Both the position numbers and the translations under genes were made by a program. DNA of 64,000 bases. It comes from Dyella sp. SG609. GTDB taxonomy: Bacteria > Pseudomonadota > Gammaproteobacteria > Xanthomonadales > Rhodanobacteraceae. The stretch is taken from contig NZ_JAAZQJ010000002.1 in the NCBI RefSeq assembly GCF_012275375.1, forward strand, positions 558,001-622,000, in the 5' to 3' direction. Below the pieces are notes generated by a model. The model was given only the letters and a program-made list of their open reading frames with translations, was not told where the DNA came from and searched no databases. Of the stretch, positions 47,415 to 57,036 are shown piece by piece (the first letter of the stretch is position 1; every line of letters starts with the position of its first letter).

Positions 47415-48497
47415 CTAAGCGGCCTCGCCCGCCACCGGCTCCAGCGGCCTGCGCGCGATGCGCTGCTTGAGCGCCATCGCCGGCGCCTCCACCAGCCGCC
47501 AGGACAGCATGCCGGCCAGCAGCGCCAGCGGCGCGGCCAGCACGAACATCTTGTACGGACCGGCCGACGGCAGGTAATGCGCGATCACCTGCTGGATGGG
47601 AAACGCGTAGAGATAGACGCCATAGCTGTAGTCGTCGATCCAGCGCGGCAGCGCCAGCTTGCGTCCGTAGCCGATCACCAGCGTGCCGTAGGCCAGGGTC
47701 AGATAGCACAGCGGATAGAACGCGCGGGTATCGGCGGAAAGAAAGGTCATCGCCAGCAGCGCCACCGCCAGCGCCGGGCTGTAGGGAATGAAGCGGCGGT
47801 TGACGTACACCAGGCCGCCGAAGCAGAACATCGCCGCGAGCTTATATTCCCAGACCCCATGCGCAATCATCGGCAGAAAGTCGAAGAACGCGGATGCGAT
47901 CAGCAGCACGGCCAGCGCATTCAACGCCGCGCGCGACTTGTACGCCGCCAGCGCGGCCAGGCCCACCAGGATGTACAGCCGCACCTCCACCGGGATGGTC
48001 CACAGGCTGCCGTTGATCACGCCGGCGAAGGCGCCGTCGCGCAAGGTCACGCCGGGAAGATCGCCCGCGATGCGATAGGTGGTGGCGTTGGTGAGCAGAT
48101 AGCGCCAGGTGGTGGGCGAGGAGAAATACTCCGGCAGGCTCAGCGACGTGAACACCGTGCCCAGCACGAAGGTCATCACCAGCGCGCAGACGATCAGGCC
48201 CGGAAAAATGCGCAGCGCGCGCTTGGCGAAATAGCTGGCGGCGGAACGGCTTTCCACGCAGCTCTTGGTCACCAGGAAACCGCTGATCACGAAGAAGATG
48301 AAAAGCCCGATCCGGTGGCTGAGGATTTCCGGGTCGCGCGACACCAGCGAAGCCAGGTCCACGCAGGAAGCGCATTCCGCGGCCAGGCGGAACGAATGGC
48401 CGTAGACCACCAGCATCGCCGCCAGCAGGCGCAGCAGCAGGAAGTTGTTGGACTGCTGGTCTGCGCGTTCCGCGCATATCGCTTCGAACGTCTTCAA
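47415..48497 (-). CDS. Acyltransferase 3 family membrane protein (OafA/OatA-like)
   Basis: A 360-residue protein with about ten membrane segments. The family signature NNFLLLRLLAAMLVVYGHSFRL, containing the catalytic histidine, is near residue 25, followed by RIGLFIFFVISGFLVTKS and RIFPGLIVCALVM. It should O-acylate a polysaccharide, peptidoglycan or lipid head group in the envelope; the substrate cannot be read. The likely start is TTG at 48497 with GAGGAG five bases upstream. An ATG at 48581 would add 28 residues rich in charged amino acids and lacks a ribosome site. Confidence 0.88.
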   Translation of the reverse strand: MKTFEAICAERADQQSNNFLLLRLLAAMLVVYGHSFRLAAECASCVDLASLVSRDPEILSHRIGLFIFFVISGFLVTKSCVESRSAASYFAKRALRIFPGLIVCALVMTFVLGTVFTSLSLPEYFSSPTTWRYLLTNATTYRIAGDLPGVTLRDGAFAGVINGSLWTIPVEVRLYILVGLAALAAYKSRAALNALAVLLIASAFFDFLPMIAHGVWEYKLAAMFCFGGLVYVNRRFIPYSPALAVALLAMTFLSADTRAFYPLCYLTLAYGTLVIGYGRKLALPRWIDDYSYGVYLYAFPIQQVIAHYLPSAGPYKMFVLAAPLALLAGMLSWRLVEAPAMALKQRIARRPLEPVAGEAA

Positions 48498-48758
48498 GAG
48501 GACTCCTCGCAACGGCGGCAGGGCCGCGGCCGTTTTTTTCCGCGCGGAGGATACGCCAGAACCATGTCGTATCCCTGTCACGCAAATCCCCCCGGGTGAG
48601 GCCCTGCCGGCCCGATGGCGCGGCGCACCATCCGCCGCCGCCGGCCGTGCCTCGGGCCTACCCGTGCCGGCCTGCTAGAATTGCCCTTTTCCACCCATCC
48701 CTAATCACCCATCCCAAACCACCTCCGCGCCCCCAGGCGCCACGGTCCAGGAGCAAGC

Positions 48759-50294
48759 ATGTCCCACGAAATCCTCAAGGCGCTCGGCATCGGCGCGGAG
48801 CATTCCGGCACCTATCTCGGCCAGGGCGAATGGTCCCGCACGGCGGACGCCGGCGCGCTGCAGCCGGTGAATCCGGCCACCGGCGAGGTGATCGGCACCG
48901 TGCACGCCTCCAGCGCCGCCGACTACGAAACCATCGTCAAGCGCGCCCAGGAAGCCTTCAAGACCTGGCGCACCACCCCGGCCCCGCGCCGCGGCGAAGC
49001 CGTGCGCCTGTGCGGCGAAGCGCTGCGCAAGCACAAGGATGCCCTCGGCTCGCTGGTCGCGCTGGAGATGGGCAAGATCAAGCCCGAAGGCGACGGCGAA
49101 GTGCAGGAGATGATCGACATCGCCGACTTCGCGGTGGGCCAGAGCCGCATGCTCTACGGCTACACCATGCATTCGGAGCGCCCCGGCCACCGCATGTACG
49201 AGCAGTACCACCCGCTGGGCCTGGTCGGCATCATCAGCGCGTTCAACTTCCCGGTGGCGGTGTGGGCGTGGAACGCCTTCCTCGCGGCGATCTGCGGCGA
49301 CATCTGCATCTGGAAGCCGTCGCCGAAGACCCCGCTGTCGGCCATCGCCACCATGAAGATCTGCAACGAGGCGCTGCAGGCCGGCGGCTTCCCGGACATC
49401 TTCTTCCTGTTCAACGACGCCGGCACCGACCTCTCGCAGGGCTTCGTCGACGACAAGCGCATCCCGCTGATCAGCTTCACCGGTTCCACCAAGGTCGGCC
49501 GCATGGTCGGCGAGCGCGTGGCGCGCCGCATGGGCCGCTCGCTGCTGGAGCTGGGCGGCAACAACGCCATCATCCTGGACGCGAGCGCCGACCTTAAGCT
49601 GGCCATTCCGGCCATCGTGTTCGGCGCGGTCGGCACCGCCGGCCAGCGCTGCACCACCACGCGCCGCCTGTTCGTGCACGAGTCCATCGTCGGCGAAGTG
49701 ACCGACAAGCTGGTCGCCGCCTACAAGCAGGTGGAAGGCAAGATCGGCGACCCCACCCTGGCCACCACCCTGATGGGCCCGCTCAACAGCCAGGACGCCG
49801 TGCAGGCGTATCTCGGCGCGGTGGAGAAGGCCAAGGCCAGCGGCGGCAAGGTGCTGACCGGCGGCGCCGCGCTCACCGACCGCAAGGGCAACTTCGTGCT
49901 GCCGACCATCGTCGCCGGCGTCAAGAACAGCGACGAGGTGGTGCAGACGGAAACCTTCGCGCCGATCCTCTACATCATGCCGTTCAAGAGCCTGGACGAA
50001 GCGATCGAGCTGCAGAACGACGTGCCGCAGGGCCTGTCCTCGGCGATCTTCACGCGCGACCTGAAGGCGGCGGAGCAGTATCTGTCCGCGGCCGGCTCGG
50101 ACTGCGGCATCGCCAACGTCAATATCGGCACCTCCGGTGCGGAAATCGGCGGCGCCTTCGGCGGCGAGAAGGAGACCGGCGGCGGCCGCGAATCCGGTTC
50201 GGACGCGTGGAAGGTGTACATGCGCCGCCAGACCAACACCAGCAACTATTCGGATTCGCTGCCGCTGGCCCAGGGCATCAAGTTCGACCTGTAA
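48759..50294 (+). CDS. amaB: L-aminoadipate-semialdehyde dehydrogenase (ALDH7 family)
   Basis: A 511-residue NAD(P)-dependent aldehyde dehydrogenase. The signature [14 protein letters not shown] and the catalytic Cys298 in [13 protein letters not shown] are intact, with the NAD-site segment [49 protein letters not shown] and the closing residues are typical of ALDH7 enzymes, which oxidise 2-aminoadipate 6-semialdehyde to 2-aminoadipate in lysine breakdown (antiquitin/AmaB). Substrate assignment is by family only. AGGAG lies five bases before the ATG; a strong terminator follows. Confidence 0.9.
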   Translation: MSHEILKALGIGAEHSGTYLGQGEWSRTADAGALQPVNPATGEVIGTVHASSAADYETIVKRAQEAFKTWRTTPAPRRGEAVRLCGEALRKHKDALGSLVALEMGKIKPEGDGEVQEMIDIADFAVGQSRMLYGYTMHSERPGHRMYEQYHPLGLVGIISAFNFPVAVWAWNAFLAAICGDICIWKPSPKTPLSAIATMKICNEALQAGGFPDIFFLFNDAGTDLSQGFVDDKRIPLISFTGSTKVGRMVGERVARRMGRSLLELGGNNAIILDASADLKLAIPAIVFGAVGTAGQRCTTTRRLFVHESIVGEVTDKLVAAYKQVEGKIGDPTLATTLMGPLNSQDAVQAYLGAVEKAKASGGKVLTGGAALTDRKGNFVLPTIVAGVKNSDEVVQTETFAPILYIMPFKSLDEAIELQNDVPQGLSSAIFTRDLKAAEQYLSAAGSDCGIANVNIGTSGAEIGGAFGGEKETGGGRESGSDAWKVYMRRQTNTSNYSDSLPLAQGIKFDL

Positions 50295-50302
50295 GTGCGA
50301 CG

Positions 50303-50330
50303 GCGCCCGGCCACGCGCCGGGCGCTTTTT
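50303..50330 (+). terminator. amaB terminator
   Basis: A 9-bp stem GCGCCCGGC/GCCGGGCGC (50303-50311 and 50317-50325) around CACGC, followed by TTTTT. Confidence 0.9.
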
Positions 50331-50373
50331 CCATAGGTAACGGTGGCTCCCTGAGGTCCCAAGGACTAGCGCC

Positions 50374-51141
50374 ATGACCGATCTGCAAGCCACGGAACGA
50401 TTCAGCAACCGCGTCGAGGACTACGTCCGCTACCGCCCGGATTACCCCAGGGCGATGCTGGACTGGCTGCAGCGCGAGCACGGCGTGACGCCGCAGTGGC
50501 TGGTCGCCGACGTCGGCGCCGGCACCGGCATCTCCAGCAAGCTGTTTCTCGATGCCGACTACCGCGTGATCGCGGTGGAACCCAATGCCGCCATGCGCGC
50601 GGCGGCGGAGAAATGGCTGGGCCTGGACCAGCACTTCCGCGCCCTGGACGGCCGCGCCGACAAGACCGGCCTGGCCGCGCACAGCGTGGACCTGGTGTCG
50701 GTGGCGCAGGCCTTCCACTGGTTCGACGAAGACGCCACCCGCCACGAGTTCGCGCGGATCCTGCGCCCGCACGGGCTGGCGGCGATCTACTGGAACAGCC
50801 GCCGCCTGACCGGCACGCCGTTCCTGGAAGGCTACGAGGCGCTGCTGCAGCGCTACGGCACCGACTACACCAGCGTGGCCGAACGCTACGCCGACGAGCC
50901 GCGCATGCGCGCCTGGTTCGGCGACGGTTACCGCGGCAGCGGCAGTTTCGAGCATCGCCAGCAGCTGGATTTCGACAACCTGCGCGGGCGCTTGATGTCC
51001 TCCTCGTATGCGCCGAAGGAAGACCATCCGCAGCACGCGCCGATGATGCAGGCGCTGCGCGAGCTGTTCGACGCCACCGCGCGCGACGGCCAGATCAGTT
51101 TCGATTACGACACCCGCGTCTACGTGGGCCACCCAGGCTAA
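50374..51141 (+). CDS. Class I SAM-dependent methyltransferase
   Basis: A 255-residue soluble protein starting [20 protein letters not shown]. The SAM site is clear: [18 protein letters not shown] (motif I), [15 protein letters not shown] (motif post-I), [18 protein letters not shown] (motif II) and [18 protein letters not shown] (motif III). The family is that of type-11 methyltransferases annotated against small molecules or trans-aconitate-like acids; the substrate is not known. It lies 11 bases before pyrD on the same strand, which suggests a shared transcript. Confidence 0.88.
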   Translation: MTDLQATERFSNRVEDYVRYRPDYPRAMLDWLQREHGVTPQWLVADVGAGTGISSKLFLDADYRVIAVEPNAAMRAAAEKWLGLDQHFRALDGRADKTGLAAHSVDLVSVAQAFHWFDEDATRHEFARILRPHGLAAIYWNSRRLTGTPFLEGYEALLQRYGTDYTSVAERYADEPRMRAWFGDGYRGSGSFEHRQQLDFDNLRGRLMSSSYAPKEDHPQHAPMMQALRELFDATARDGQISFDYDTRVYVGHPG

Positions 51142-51152
51142 GCACCGCACGC

Positions 51153-52190
51153 ATGTATTCCTATCTTCGCCCCCTGCTGTTCGCGCTCGACGCGGAAACG
51201 GCGCACCGCGTCACGCTGTACGGGCTGGACGTGGCCCACCGCAGCAACTTCCTGCACGTGCTGGCCCGGCCGCCGCAGGCCTTGCCGGTCCACGTGTTCG
51301 GCATCGACTTCCCCAACCCGGTCGGCCTCGCCGCCGGCCTGGACAAGAACGCCGACCATCTCGATGCGCTCGGCGCGCTCGGCTTCGGCTTCGTCGAAGT
51401 GGGTACCACCACGCCGCGCCCGCAGCCGGGCAACGACAAGCCGCGCATGTTCCGCCTGCCGCGGCACGAGGCGGTGATCAACCGGCTGGGCTTCAACAAT
51501 GCCGGCGTGGATGCGCTGGTGCGCAACGTGCAGCGCTCCAACTACCGCGGCGTGCTGGGCATCAATATCGGCAAGAACAAGGACACGCCGAACGACAAGG
51601 CGGTCGACGACTACCTCTTCTGCCTGGAGCGCGTGTATGCGCACGCCAGCTACGTGACGGTGAACATCTCCTCGCCGAACACCCAGGGCCTGCGCGACCT
51701 GCAGGAAGAAGCCACGCTGCGCCGCTTTATCGAAACGCTGCGCGAGGCGCAGGAGCGCCTGGGCGCGCAGTCCGGCCAGCGCAAGCCGATGCTGCTGAAG
51801 ATCGCGCCGGACCTGGCCGAGGCGGAGCTGGACGGCATCGCCGAGGTGCTGCTCGCCACCGGCATCGACGGCCTGATCTGCACCAACACCACCATCGAGC
51901 GCGGCCCGGTGGCCAGCTCGCCGCACGGCAACGAAACCGGCGGCCTGTCCGGGCGCCCGCTGTATGCGCGCTCCACCGAAGTGCTGCGCGGCATGCGCCG
52001 CCGCCTGGGCGAGCGCGTGCCCATCGTGGGCGTGGGCGGCATCCTCGACGGCGCCGATGCGGCCGGCAAGATCGCGGCGGGCGCGGCGCTGGTGCAGCTG
52101 TATTCCGGCATGGTGTATCGCGGCCCGGAACTGATCGGCGAATGCGTGGACGAAATCCGCCGCCAGGGCGAGCACGACGATGCCGGCTGA
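51153..52190 (+). CDS. pyrD: Dihydroorotate dehydrogenase (quinone), class 2
   Basis: A 345-residue flavoprotein oxidising dihydroorotate to orotate with ubiquinone, in pyrimidine synthesis. The short N-terminal membrane-associating helix [18 protein letters not shown] marks class 2. FMN and substrate motifs follow: [42 protein letters not shown], the catalytic serine in [18 protein letters not shown], and [17 protein letters not shown]. The frame overlaps murB by 11 bases. Confidence 0.96.
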   Translation: MYSYLRPLLFALDAETAHRVTLYGLDVAHRSNFLHVLARPPQALPVHVFGIDFPNPVGLAAGLDKNADHLDALGALGFGFVEVGTTTPRPQPGNDKPRMFRLPRHEAVINRLGFNNAGVDALVRNVQRSNYRGVLGINIGKNKDTPNDKAVDDYLFCLERVYAHASYVTVNISSPNTQGLRDLQEEATLRRFIETLREAQERLGAQSGQRKPMLLKIAPDLAEAELDGIAEVLLATGIDGLICTNTTIERGPVASSPHGNETGGLSGRPLYARSTEVLRGMRRRLGERVPIVGVGGILDGADAAGKIAAGAALVQLYSGMVYRGPELIGECVDEIRRQGEHDDAG

Positions 52191-53250
52191 CCGCTACGCG
52201 CTGCCGCCGGAACGCACCGACATGGGCGGCTACGCGCTGATCGAAAACGCCCCGCTGGGCCAGCGCAACACGCTGCGCGTCAATGCGCGCGCGCGCCTGC
52301 TGGCCGAGGTCACCGAAGCGGCTAGGCTGCCGGAGCTGCTGGACTTCCCCGCCGTGCGCAGCGGCCCGCTGCTGGTGCTGGGCGAAGGCAGCAACCTGCT
52401 GCTGGCCGGCGACGTCGACGGCACCGTGGTGGCCATGGCCAACCGCGGCGTGCAGGTGGAGCAGGCAGGCGAGCTCACCCGCATCGCGGTGGCCGCGGGC
52501 GAGCGCTGGGACGACTTCGTGCGCTGGACCCTGGGCCAGGGCTTCGCCGGCCTGGAAAACCTGATCCTGATCCCCGGCACGGTCGGCGCCGCGCCGATCC
52601 AGAACATCGGCGCCTACGGCACCGAAGTGGCCGAGTTCATCGAAAGCGTGGAAGCCTGGGATACGCGCGAGCGCCGCGTGGCGGTGCTGAGCCGCGACGA
52701 CTGCGCCTTCGCTTACCGCGACTCGCTGTTCAAGCGCGAACCCGGCCGCTACATCGTCACCGCGGTGCGCTTCGCCCTGCCCCGCGCGCACGCGCTGCGC
52801 CTGGACTATGCCGGCATCCGCGAGGAACTGGCGCGCATGGGCGTGGACAAGCCCGCGCCGTTCCACGTCGCCGAGGCGGTGGTGCACCTGCGCACGCGCA
52901 AGCTGCCGGACCCGGCGGTGATCGGCAATGCCGGCAGCTTCTTCAAGAATCCCGTCGTCGCTGCGGCCGTGGGCGAAGCACTGAAGCGCGACCATCCGGA
53001 ACTGGCCGCCTGGCCGGGCGCGGACGGGCGCTGGAAGCTCTCCGCCGCCTGGCTGATCGAAGCGGCCGGCTTCAAGGGCCAGCGCGACGGCGACGCCGGC
53101 ATCTCCAACCGCCATGCGCTGGTGCTGGTCAACCACGGCCAGGCCAGCGGCGCCCAGCTGTGGGCGTTCGCGCAGAAGGTGATCGCCGGTGTGCACGCCA
53201 GGTTCGGTGTGACGTTAGAGCCCGAACCGGTGGTCGTCGGCAAGGGATAA
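52180..53250 (+). CDS. murB: UDP-N-acetylenolpyruvoylglucosamine reductase
   Basis: A 356-residue FAD enzyme reducing UDP-GlcNAc-enolpyruvate to UDP-MurNAc in peptidoglycan synthesis. Motifs: [60 protein letters not shown] and [12 protein letters not shown], where the serine is catalytic. It is a type I MurB from its length and inserted C-terminal region. The start [18 protein letters not shown] overlaps pyrD; an internal ATG at [12 protein letters not shown] (codon 15) may be the true start and would avoid the overlap. Confidence 0.95.
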   Translation: MPADRYALPPERTDMGGYALIENAPLGQRNTLRVNARARLLAEVTEAARLPELLDFPAVRSGPLLVLGEGSNLLLAGDVDGTVVAMANRGVQVEQAGELTRIAVAAGERWDDFVRWTLGQGFAGLENLILIPGTVGAAPIQNIGAYGTEVAEFIESVEAWDTRERRVAVLSRDDCAFAYRDSLFKREPGRYIVTAVRFALPRAHALRLDYAGIREELARMGVDKPAPFHVAEAVVHLRTRKLPDPAVIGNAGSFFKNPVVAAAVGEALKRDHPELAAWPGADGRWKLSAAWLIEAAGFKGQRDGDAGISNRHALVLVNHGQASGAQLWAFAQKVIAGVHARFGVTLEPEPVVVGKG

Positions 53251-53253
53251 ACC

Positions 53254-53715
53254 ATGAGGCTGGCAGGGAAGATCGCGCTGCATCTGTTGCTGATATTCGC
53301 GGTGCTGATCATTCCGCCGCTGGTTTACGACCAGGCGTCCAAGCATATCCGCGGCGAATCGCCCTGGCTCTACGCCGGCGGCCTCACTTATCCGCTGTAC
53401 CTGGGCTGGTGGATGACGCGGATCGGCCATCCGCGCATCCGCGCCATCCTGCTGCACCTGCTCGCCTTCGCCACGCTGTTGTCGGCGCTGGTGCTGGTGC
53501 TCGATCCGCGTACCGCCGGCTTCGCGCCGTTCCTGCCGGCCGTGGCGACCCTGCCCTGCATCGCGCTGGCCGTGCTGCGCGCCTGGCAGGGGCGCGGCGA
53601 GCAGGCGCGCACGCATGTGTATGCGCTGTTGCTGCTGATTCCGTTCGCGCTGTTCCTCACCGCGCTGATCGTGATCGGCATGTCGCTCACCGCCATGCAC
53701 GGCATGCGCTGGTAA
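53254..53715 (+). CDS. Small membrane protein, uncharacterised
   Basis: A 153-residue protein starting three bases after murB, so co-transcribed. Four to five hydrophobic segments are visible (KIALHLLLIFAVLIIPPLVY, AILLHLLAFATLLSALVLVL, AVATLPCIALAVLRAW, VYALLLLIPFALFLTALIVIGMSL). No motif or family is recognised. Its position suggests no particular role in cell-wall synthesis; conservation of the linkage would be the test. Confidence 0.75.
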   Translation: MRLAGKIALHLLLIFAVLIIPPLVYDQASKHIRGESPWLYAGGLTYPLYLGWWMTRIGHPRIRAILLHLLAFATLLSALVLVLDPRTAGFAPFLPAVATLPCIALAVLRAWQGRGEQARTHVYALLLLIPFALFLTALIVIGMSLTAMHGMRW

Positions 53716-53724
53716 GCCGCCGGC

Positions 53725-54963
53725 TCAGGCCGCGCCGGCGGCCTTGCGCCTGGGGCCATCGAGGTTCGGCAGCAGCACGGTGATCACGCCAAGCAGCGGC
53801 AGGTAGGCGCACAGGCCGTAGACGAAATCGATGCCCTGCGCGTCCGCCACCTTGCCCAGCACCGCGGCGCCGATGCCGCCCATGCCGAAGGCGAAGCCGA
53901 AGAACAGGCCGGAGATCATGCCCACGCGGCCGGGAATCAGCTCCTGCGCATAGACCAGGATGGCCGAGAACGCCGAGGACAGGATCAGGCCGATCACCAC
54001 CGTGAGCACGCCGGTCCAGAACAGGCTGGCGTGCGGCAACAGCAGGGTGAACGGCGCCACGCCCAGGATCGAGGCCCAGATCACCCACTTGCGCCCGATG
54101 CGGTCGCCCACCGGTCCGCCGATCAGCGAACCGGCCGCCACCGCGAACAGGAACACGAACAGATGCGTCTGCGCGTTGGGCACCGACACGCCGAACTTGT
54201 GGATCAGATAAAAGGTGTAATAGCTGGTGATGCTGGCGATGTAGAAGTACTTGGAGAAGATCAGCAGCCCCAGGATCGCCACCGCGCCGGCCACGCGGCC
54301 GCGCGTCAGCGTCACCGTTGCGTGGCGCGCCTTGGCCTTGCCGCGCGCCGCGTGGTGGTCGCGGTACCACGCGCTCACCTGCAGCAGCACCACGATCGCT
54401 AGCAGCGCCGCCAGCGCGAACCAGGCCACGCTGCCGCGGCCGTGCGGCACGATGATCCACGCCGCCAGCAGCGGCCCCAGCGAGGCGCCGGTATTGCCGC
54501 CGACCTGGAACAGCGACTGCGCCAGGCCGTGGCGTCCGCCCGAGGCCATGCGCGCCACGCGCGAGGATTCCGGATGGAACACCGACGATCCCGTGCCCAC
54601 CAGCGCCGCGGCCACCAGCAGCAGGCCGAAGTTCGGCGCGTTTGCCAGCAGCAGCAGGCCGCACAGGGTGAAGCCCATGCCCACCGGCAAGGAGAACGGC
54701 ATCGGCTTGCGGTCGGTGATCATGCCCACCATCGGCTGCAGCAGCGAGGCGGTGACCTGGTAGGTCAGCGTGATCAGGCCGACCTGGGCGAAGCTCAGGT
54801 GGAAGCCTTCCTTCAGGATCGGATAGATGGCCAGGATCAACGACTGGATCATGTCGTTGAGCAGGTGGGCGAAGCTGATCGCGCCGATGATGCCGAATTC
54901 GGTCTTCGGCTCGGTCTTGGGCGCGGCGGCCGGCAGGGGGAGATCTTCGACGCGGGTCTGCAT
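53725..54963 (-). CDS. fsr: MFS efflux protein, fosmidomycin-resistance (Fsr) type
   Basis: A 412-residue transporter with 12 predicted segments. It resembles Fsr: ISFAHLLNDMIQSLILAIYPILKEGFHLSF at the N-terminus, GSSVFHPESSRVARMASGGRHGLAQSLFQVGGNTG in the fifth helix region, and LIPGRVGMISGLFFGFAFGMGGIG late. The start MQTRVEDLPLPAA at 54963 avoids a proline-rich extension to 55053. It is divergent from an AraC regulator 128 bases away, which probably controls it. The substrate could be fosmidomycin-like or an endogenous metabolite. Confidence 0.88.
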   Translation of the reverse strand: MQTRVEDLPLPAAAPKTEPKTEFGIIGAISFAHLLNDMIQSLILAIYPILKEGFHLSFAQVGLITLTYQVTASLLQPMVGMITDRKPMPFSLPVGMGFTLCGLLLLANAPNFGLLLVAAALVGTGSSVFHPESSRVARMASGGRHGLAQSLFQVGGNTGASLGPLLAAWIIVPHGRGSVAWFALAALLAIVVLLQVSAWYRDHHAARGKAKARHATVTLTRGRVAGAVAILGLLIFSKYFYIASITSYYTFYLIHKFGVSVPNAQTHLFVFLFAVAAGSLIGGPVGDRIGRKWVIWASILGVAPFTLLLPHASLFWTGVLTVVIGLILSSAFSAILVYAQELIPGRVGMISGLFFGFAFGMGGIGAAVLGKVADAQGIDFVYGLCAYLPLLGVITVLLPNLDGPRRKAAGAA

Positions 54964-55091
54964 GGGAGCGGGCGGGTCTGTGGGGGACGGTGGGTGCGGC
55001 GGCTTGCCGCGCACAGGCCAGCACCTTAAATTGGGCCTTGCCGGCCCGCTCACGCCAGCGGGTCAATATCCGTCGAATTCGGGCCATCCCC

Positions 55092-55892
55092 ATGCGCCAG
55101 ACCCGCGTCAACCACTACGAGGACGTGCCGCGCGCCATCGTCGCCACCGGCAACGACTACCCCGCCCGCTTCGTGCTGCCCGCCCATGCGCACAAGCGCG
55201 CCCAGCTGCTGTACGCGGCCACCGGCGTGGTCAAGACCATCACGCCCGAGGGCAGCTGGATCGTGCCGCCGCGCCGCGCGCTGTGGATTCCGGCCGGCGT
55301 GATGCACGAAGTGCATATGGACGGCGAGGTGAGCACGCGCAGCGCCTACCTGCAGCCGGAGGTGGCGCGCCATCTGTGGCCGCACTGCCAGGTGATCGCC
55401 GTGTCGCCGCTGCTGCACGAGCTGCTCGAAGCCGCCGTCGACCTGCCCGTGGAATACGCGCTGGACAGCCGCGACGGCCGCCTGATGGCGCTGCTGCTGG
55501 ACGAGATCGCCGCCATGCCCACCCTCGCCCTCAACACCCCGTTGCCGGCCGAGCCGCGCCTGCACAAGCTCTGCCGCGCGCTGCTGGATGCGCCGGCGCT
55601 GGATCTGGATATCGACGCGGTGGCGGCCAAGGTGGACATGAGCCGGCGGCATTTCACGCGCACGTTCCGGCAGCAGACGGGGATGAGTTATGCGGCGTGG
55701 CGGCAGCAGGCGTGCCTGCTGGCGGCGTTGACGCGGCTGGGGCGGGGGCAGTCGATTACTGAGGTGGCGGTGGAGCTGGGGTATGGGAGTGCGAGTGCGT
55801 TTACGGCGGCGTTTCGGCGGGTGCTGGGGGAACCACCGAGCCGGTATATGGCGGGAGAGCAGCGGCCGCGCGCCAAGGGTGCTCCGACCTGA
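55092..55892 (+). CDS. AraC-family regulator with cupin N-terminus
   Basis: A 266-residue protein. The N-terminal half is a cupin effector domain (FVLPAHAHKRAQLLYAATGV, WIVPPRRALWIPAGVMHEV); the C-terminal AraC domain has two helix-turn-helices (IDAVAAKVDMSRRHFTRTFRQQTG and SITEVAVELGYGSASAFTAAFRRVLGEPPSRY). The frame from 54990 is longer but begins in the shared promoter region, so the start MRQTRVNHYEDVPRA at 55092 is preferred. It is divergent from fsr. Confidence 0.9.
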   Translation: MRQTRVNHYEDVPRAIVATGNDYPARFVLPAHAHKRAQLLYAATGVVKTITPEGSWIVPPRRALWIPAGVMHEVHMDGEVSTRSAYLQPEVARHLWPHCQVIAVSPLLHELLEAAVDLPVEYALDSRDGRLMALLLDEIAAMPTLALNTPLPAEPRLHKLCRALLDAPALDLDIDAVAAKVDMSRRHFTRTFRQQTGMSYAAWRQQACLLAALTRLGRGQSITEVAVELGYGSASAFTAAFRRVLGEPPSRYMAGEQRPRAKGAPT

Positions 55893-55897
55893 AACAG

Positions 55898-55993
55898 CAC
55901 GGCGCAGATTGGGGTGAGCGCAGCGAACCCCAACACCGCACCGCCAGGCGCCTCGCATTGTTGGGGTTCGCTGCGCTCACCCTAACCTACGCC
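55898..55993. repeat. Dispersed GTAGGTTGGGGTGAGC inverted repeat, copy 3
   Basis: Left arm 55899-55932 (slightly degenerate, GCAGATTGGGG in place of GTAGGTTGGGG) and right arm 55958-55991 (GTTGGGGTTCGCTGCGCTCACCC then TAACCTACGCC) form a long hairpin around a 25-base centre. It lies between the AraC gene and the convergent epimerase gene and ends 8 bases before the latter's stop. Confidence 0.85.
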
Positions 55994-56000
55994 GGCCGCG

Positions 56001-56945
56001 TTAGAGGCAACCCGCCCCCACCAGCGCACTACGCAGCGCATCCACCACCGGCGTCGCCGGCACCTCGCCGAGAAACCGCCGCAGCTTCGCATCCTCCAGC
56101 CGCGCCTCGTGCTTCCACAAATAGCGCATCTTCCACAGTTCGCGCAGCGTCTCCACGAACGGCTGCGCCACTGCCACCATCCACCATGGAAAGCGCGCCG
56201 CGCGCACCGTCGCATCGCCGGTCGCCGCGCGCACCGCGTCGACCATCTGGTGGCCGTCGAGCCAATAGCCGCCGAAATGGAATGCAGCGAACGGCTCCAG
56301 CTCGTCGGCGCGATCGAGCAGGCGCGCCAGCGTTTCGGCCACGTCGGGCAGATACGCCCAGGCGTGGCCCAGCTCCGGCGGTCCCGGATAGCTCACCGCG
56401 CGCACCTTGCTGCCGGCCTTCACCAGCCCCTGCGAAAACCAGCTGTTGCCCGTATTGCGCGGGCCGATGAAGTCGCCGCAGCGCAGGATCAGCACCGGCG
56501 CGCCTTCGTTCGCCGCCTGCGCCAGCCGCTGCTCCATCGCCACGCGCAGTTCGCCCTTGCGGCTGGCCGGATGCTGGGGCGCATCCTCGGTAAGCACCGG
56601 GAAGGCGTCGAGGCCGTAGTTGTAGATGGTGCCCGGCAGCACGATGCGCGCGCCGGCTGCTTTTGCCGCGGCGATGGTGTGGTCCAGCATCGGCAGCACC
56701 AGTTTCTCCCAGCCGCGATAGCCCGGCGGATTCACCGCATGCACGATCACGTCGGCGCCGGCCGCGGCGCGCAGCACGTCGGCCGCCACCATCGCATCGC
56801 CCTGCACCCACTCGATGCCTTCCAAGCTGCCGGGCTGGCGCGCCAGCGCGCGCACATGCCAGCCATGGCGCAGCAGGGCCATGCAGGTCTCGCCGCCCAC
56901 GCCGCCGTTGGCGCCTACCACCAGTACCGTCTTCGTGCGCTTCAT
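56001..56945 (-). CDS. NAD(P)-dependent epimerase/dehydratase-like SDR
   Basis: A 314-residue Rossmann protein: TVLVVGANGGVGGETCMALLRHG is the glycine-rich NAD(P) motif (GxxGxxG), with YRGWEKLVLPMLDHTIAAAKA and LPGTIYNYG further on. The YxxxK catalytic pair of classical SDRs is not clear (a tyrosine occurs in NYGLDAF), so it belongs to the atypical NmrA/epimerase type. The start MKRTKTVLVVGANG is preferred to 57044. It is divergent from a LysR regulator 91 bases away, the likely controller. Confidence 0.85.
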   Translation of the reverse strand: MKRTKTVLVVGANGGVGGETCMALLRHGWHVRALARQPGSLEGIEWVQGDAMVAADVLRAAAGADVIVHAVNPPGYRGWEKLVLPMLDHTIAAAKAAGARIVLPGTIYNYGLDAFPVLTEDAPQHPASRKGELRVAMEQRLAQAANEGAPVLILRCGDFIGPRNTGNSWFSQGLVKAGSKVRAVSYPGPPELGHAWAYLPDVAETLARLLDRADELEPFAAFHFGGYWLDGHQMVDAVRAATGDATVRAARFPWWMVAVAQPFVETLRELWKMRYLWKHEARLEDAKLRRFLGEVPATPVVDALRSALVGAGCL

Positions 56946-57036
56946 CGTGTCGTCCTCCGTTGGGATGGGCCAAGCTTGGCCTTGGGGCGCCCATAAGAAA
57001 ATCCACGAAGACCGAACATCTGCTATACAAATATGC

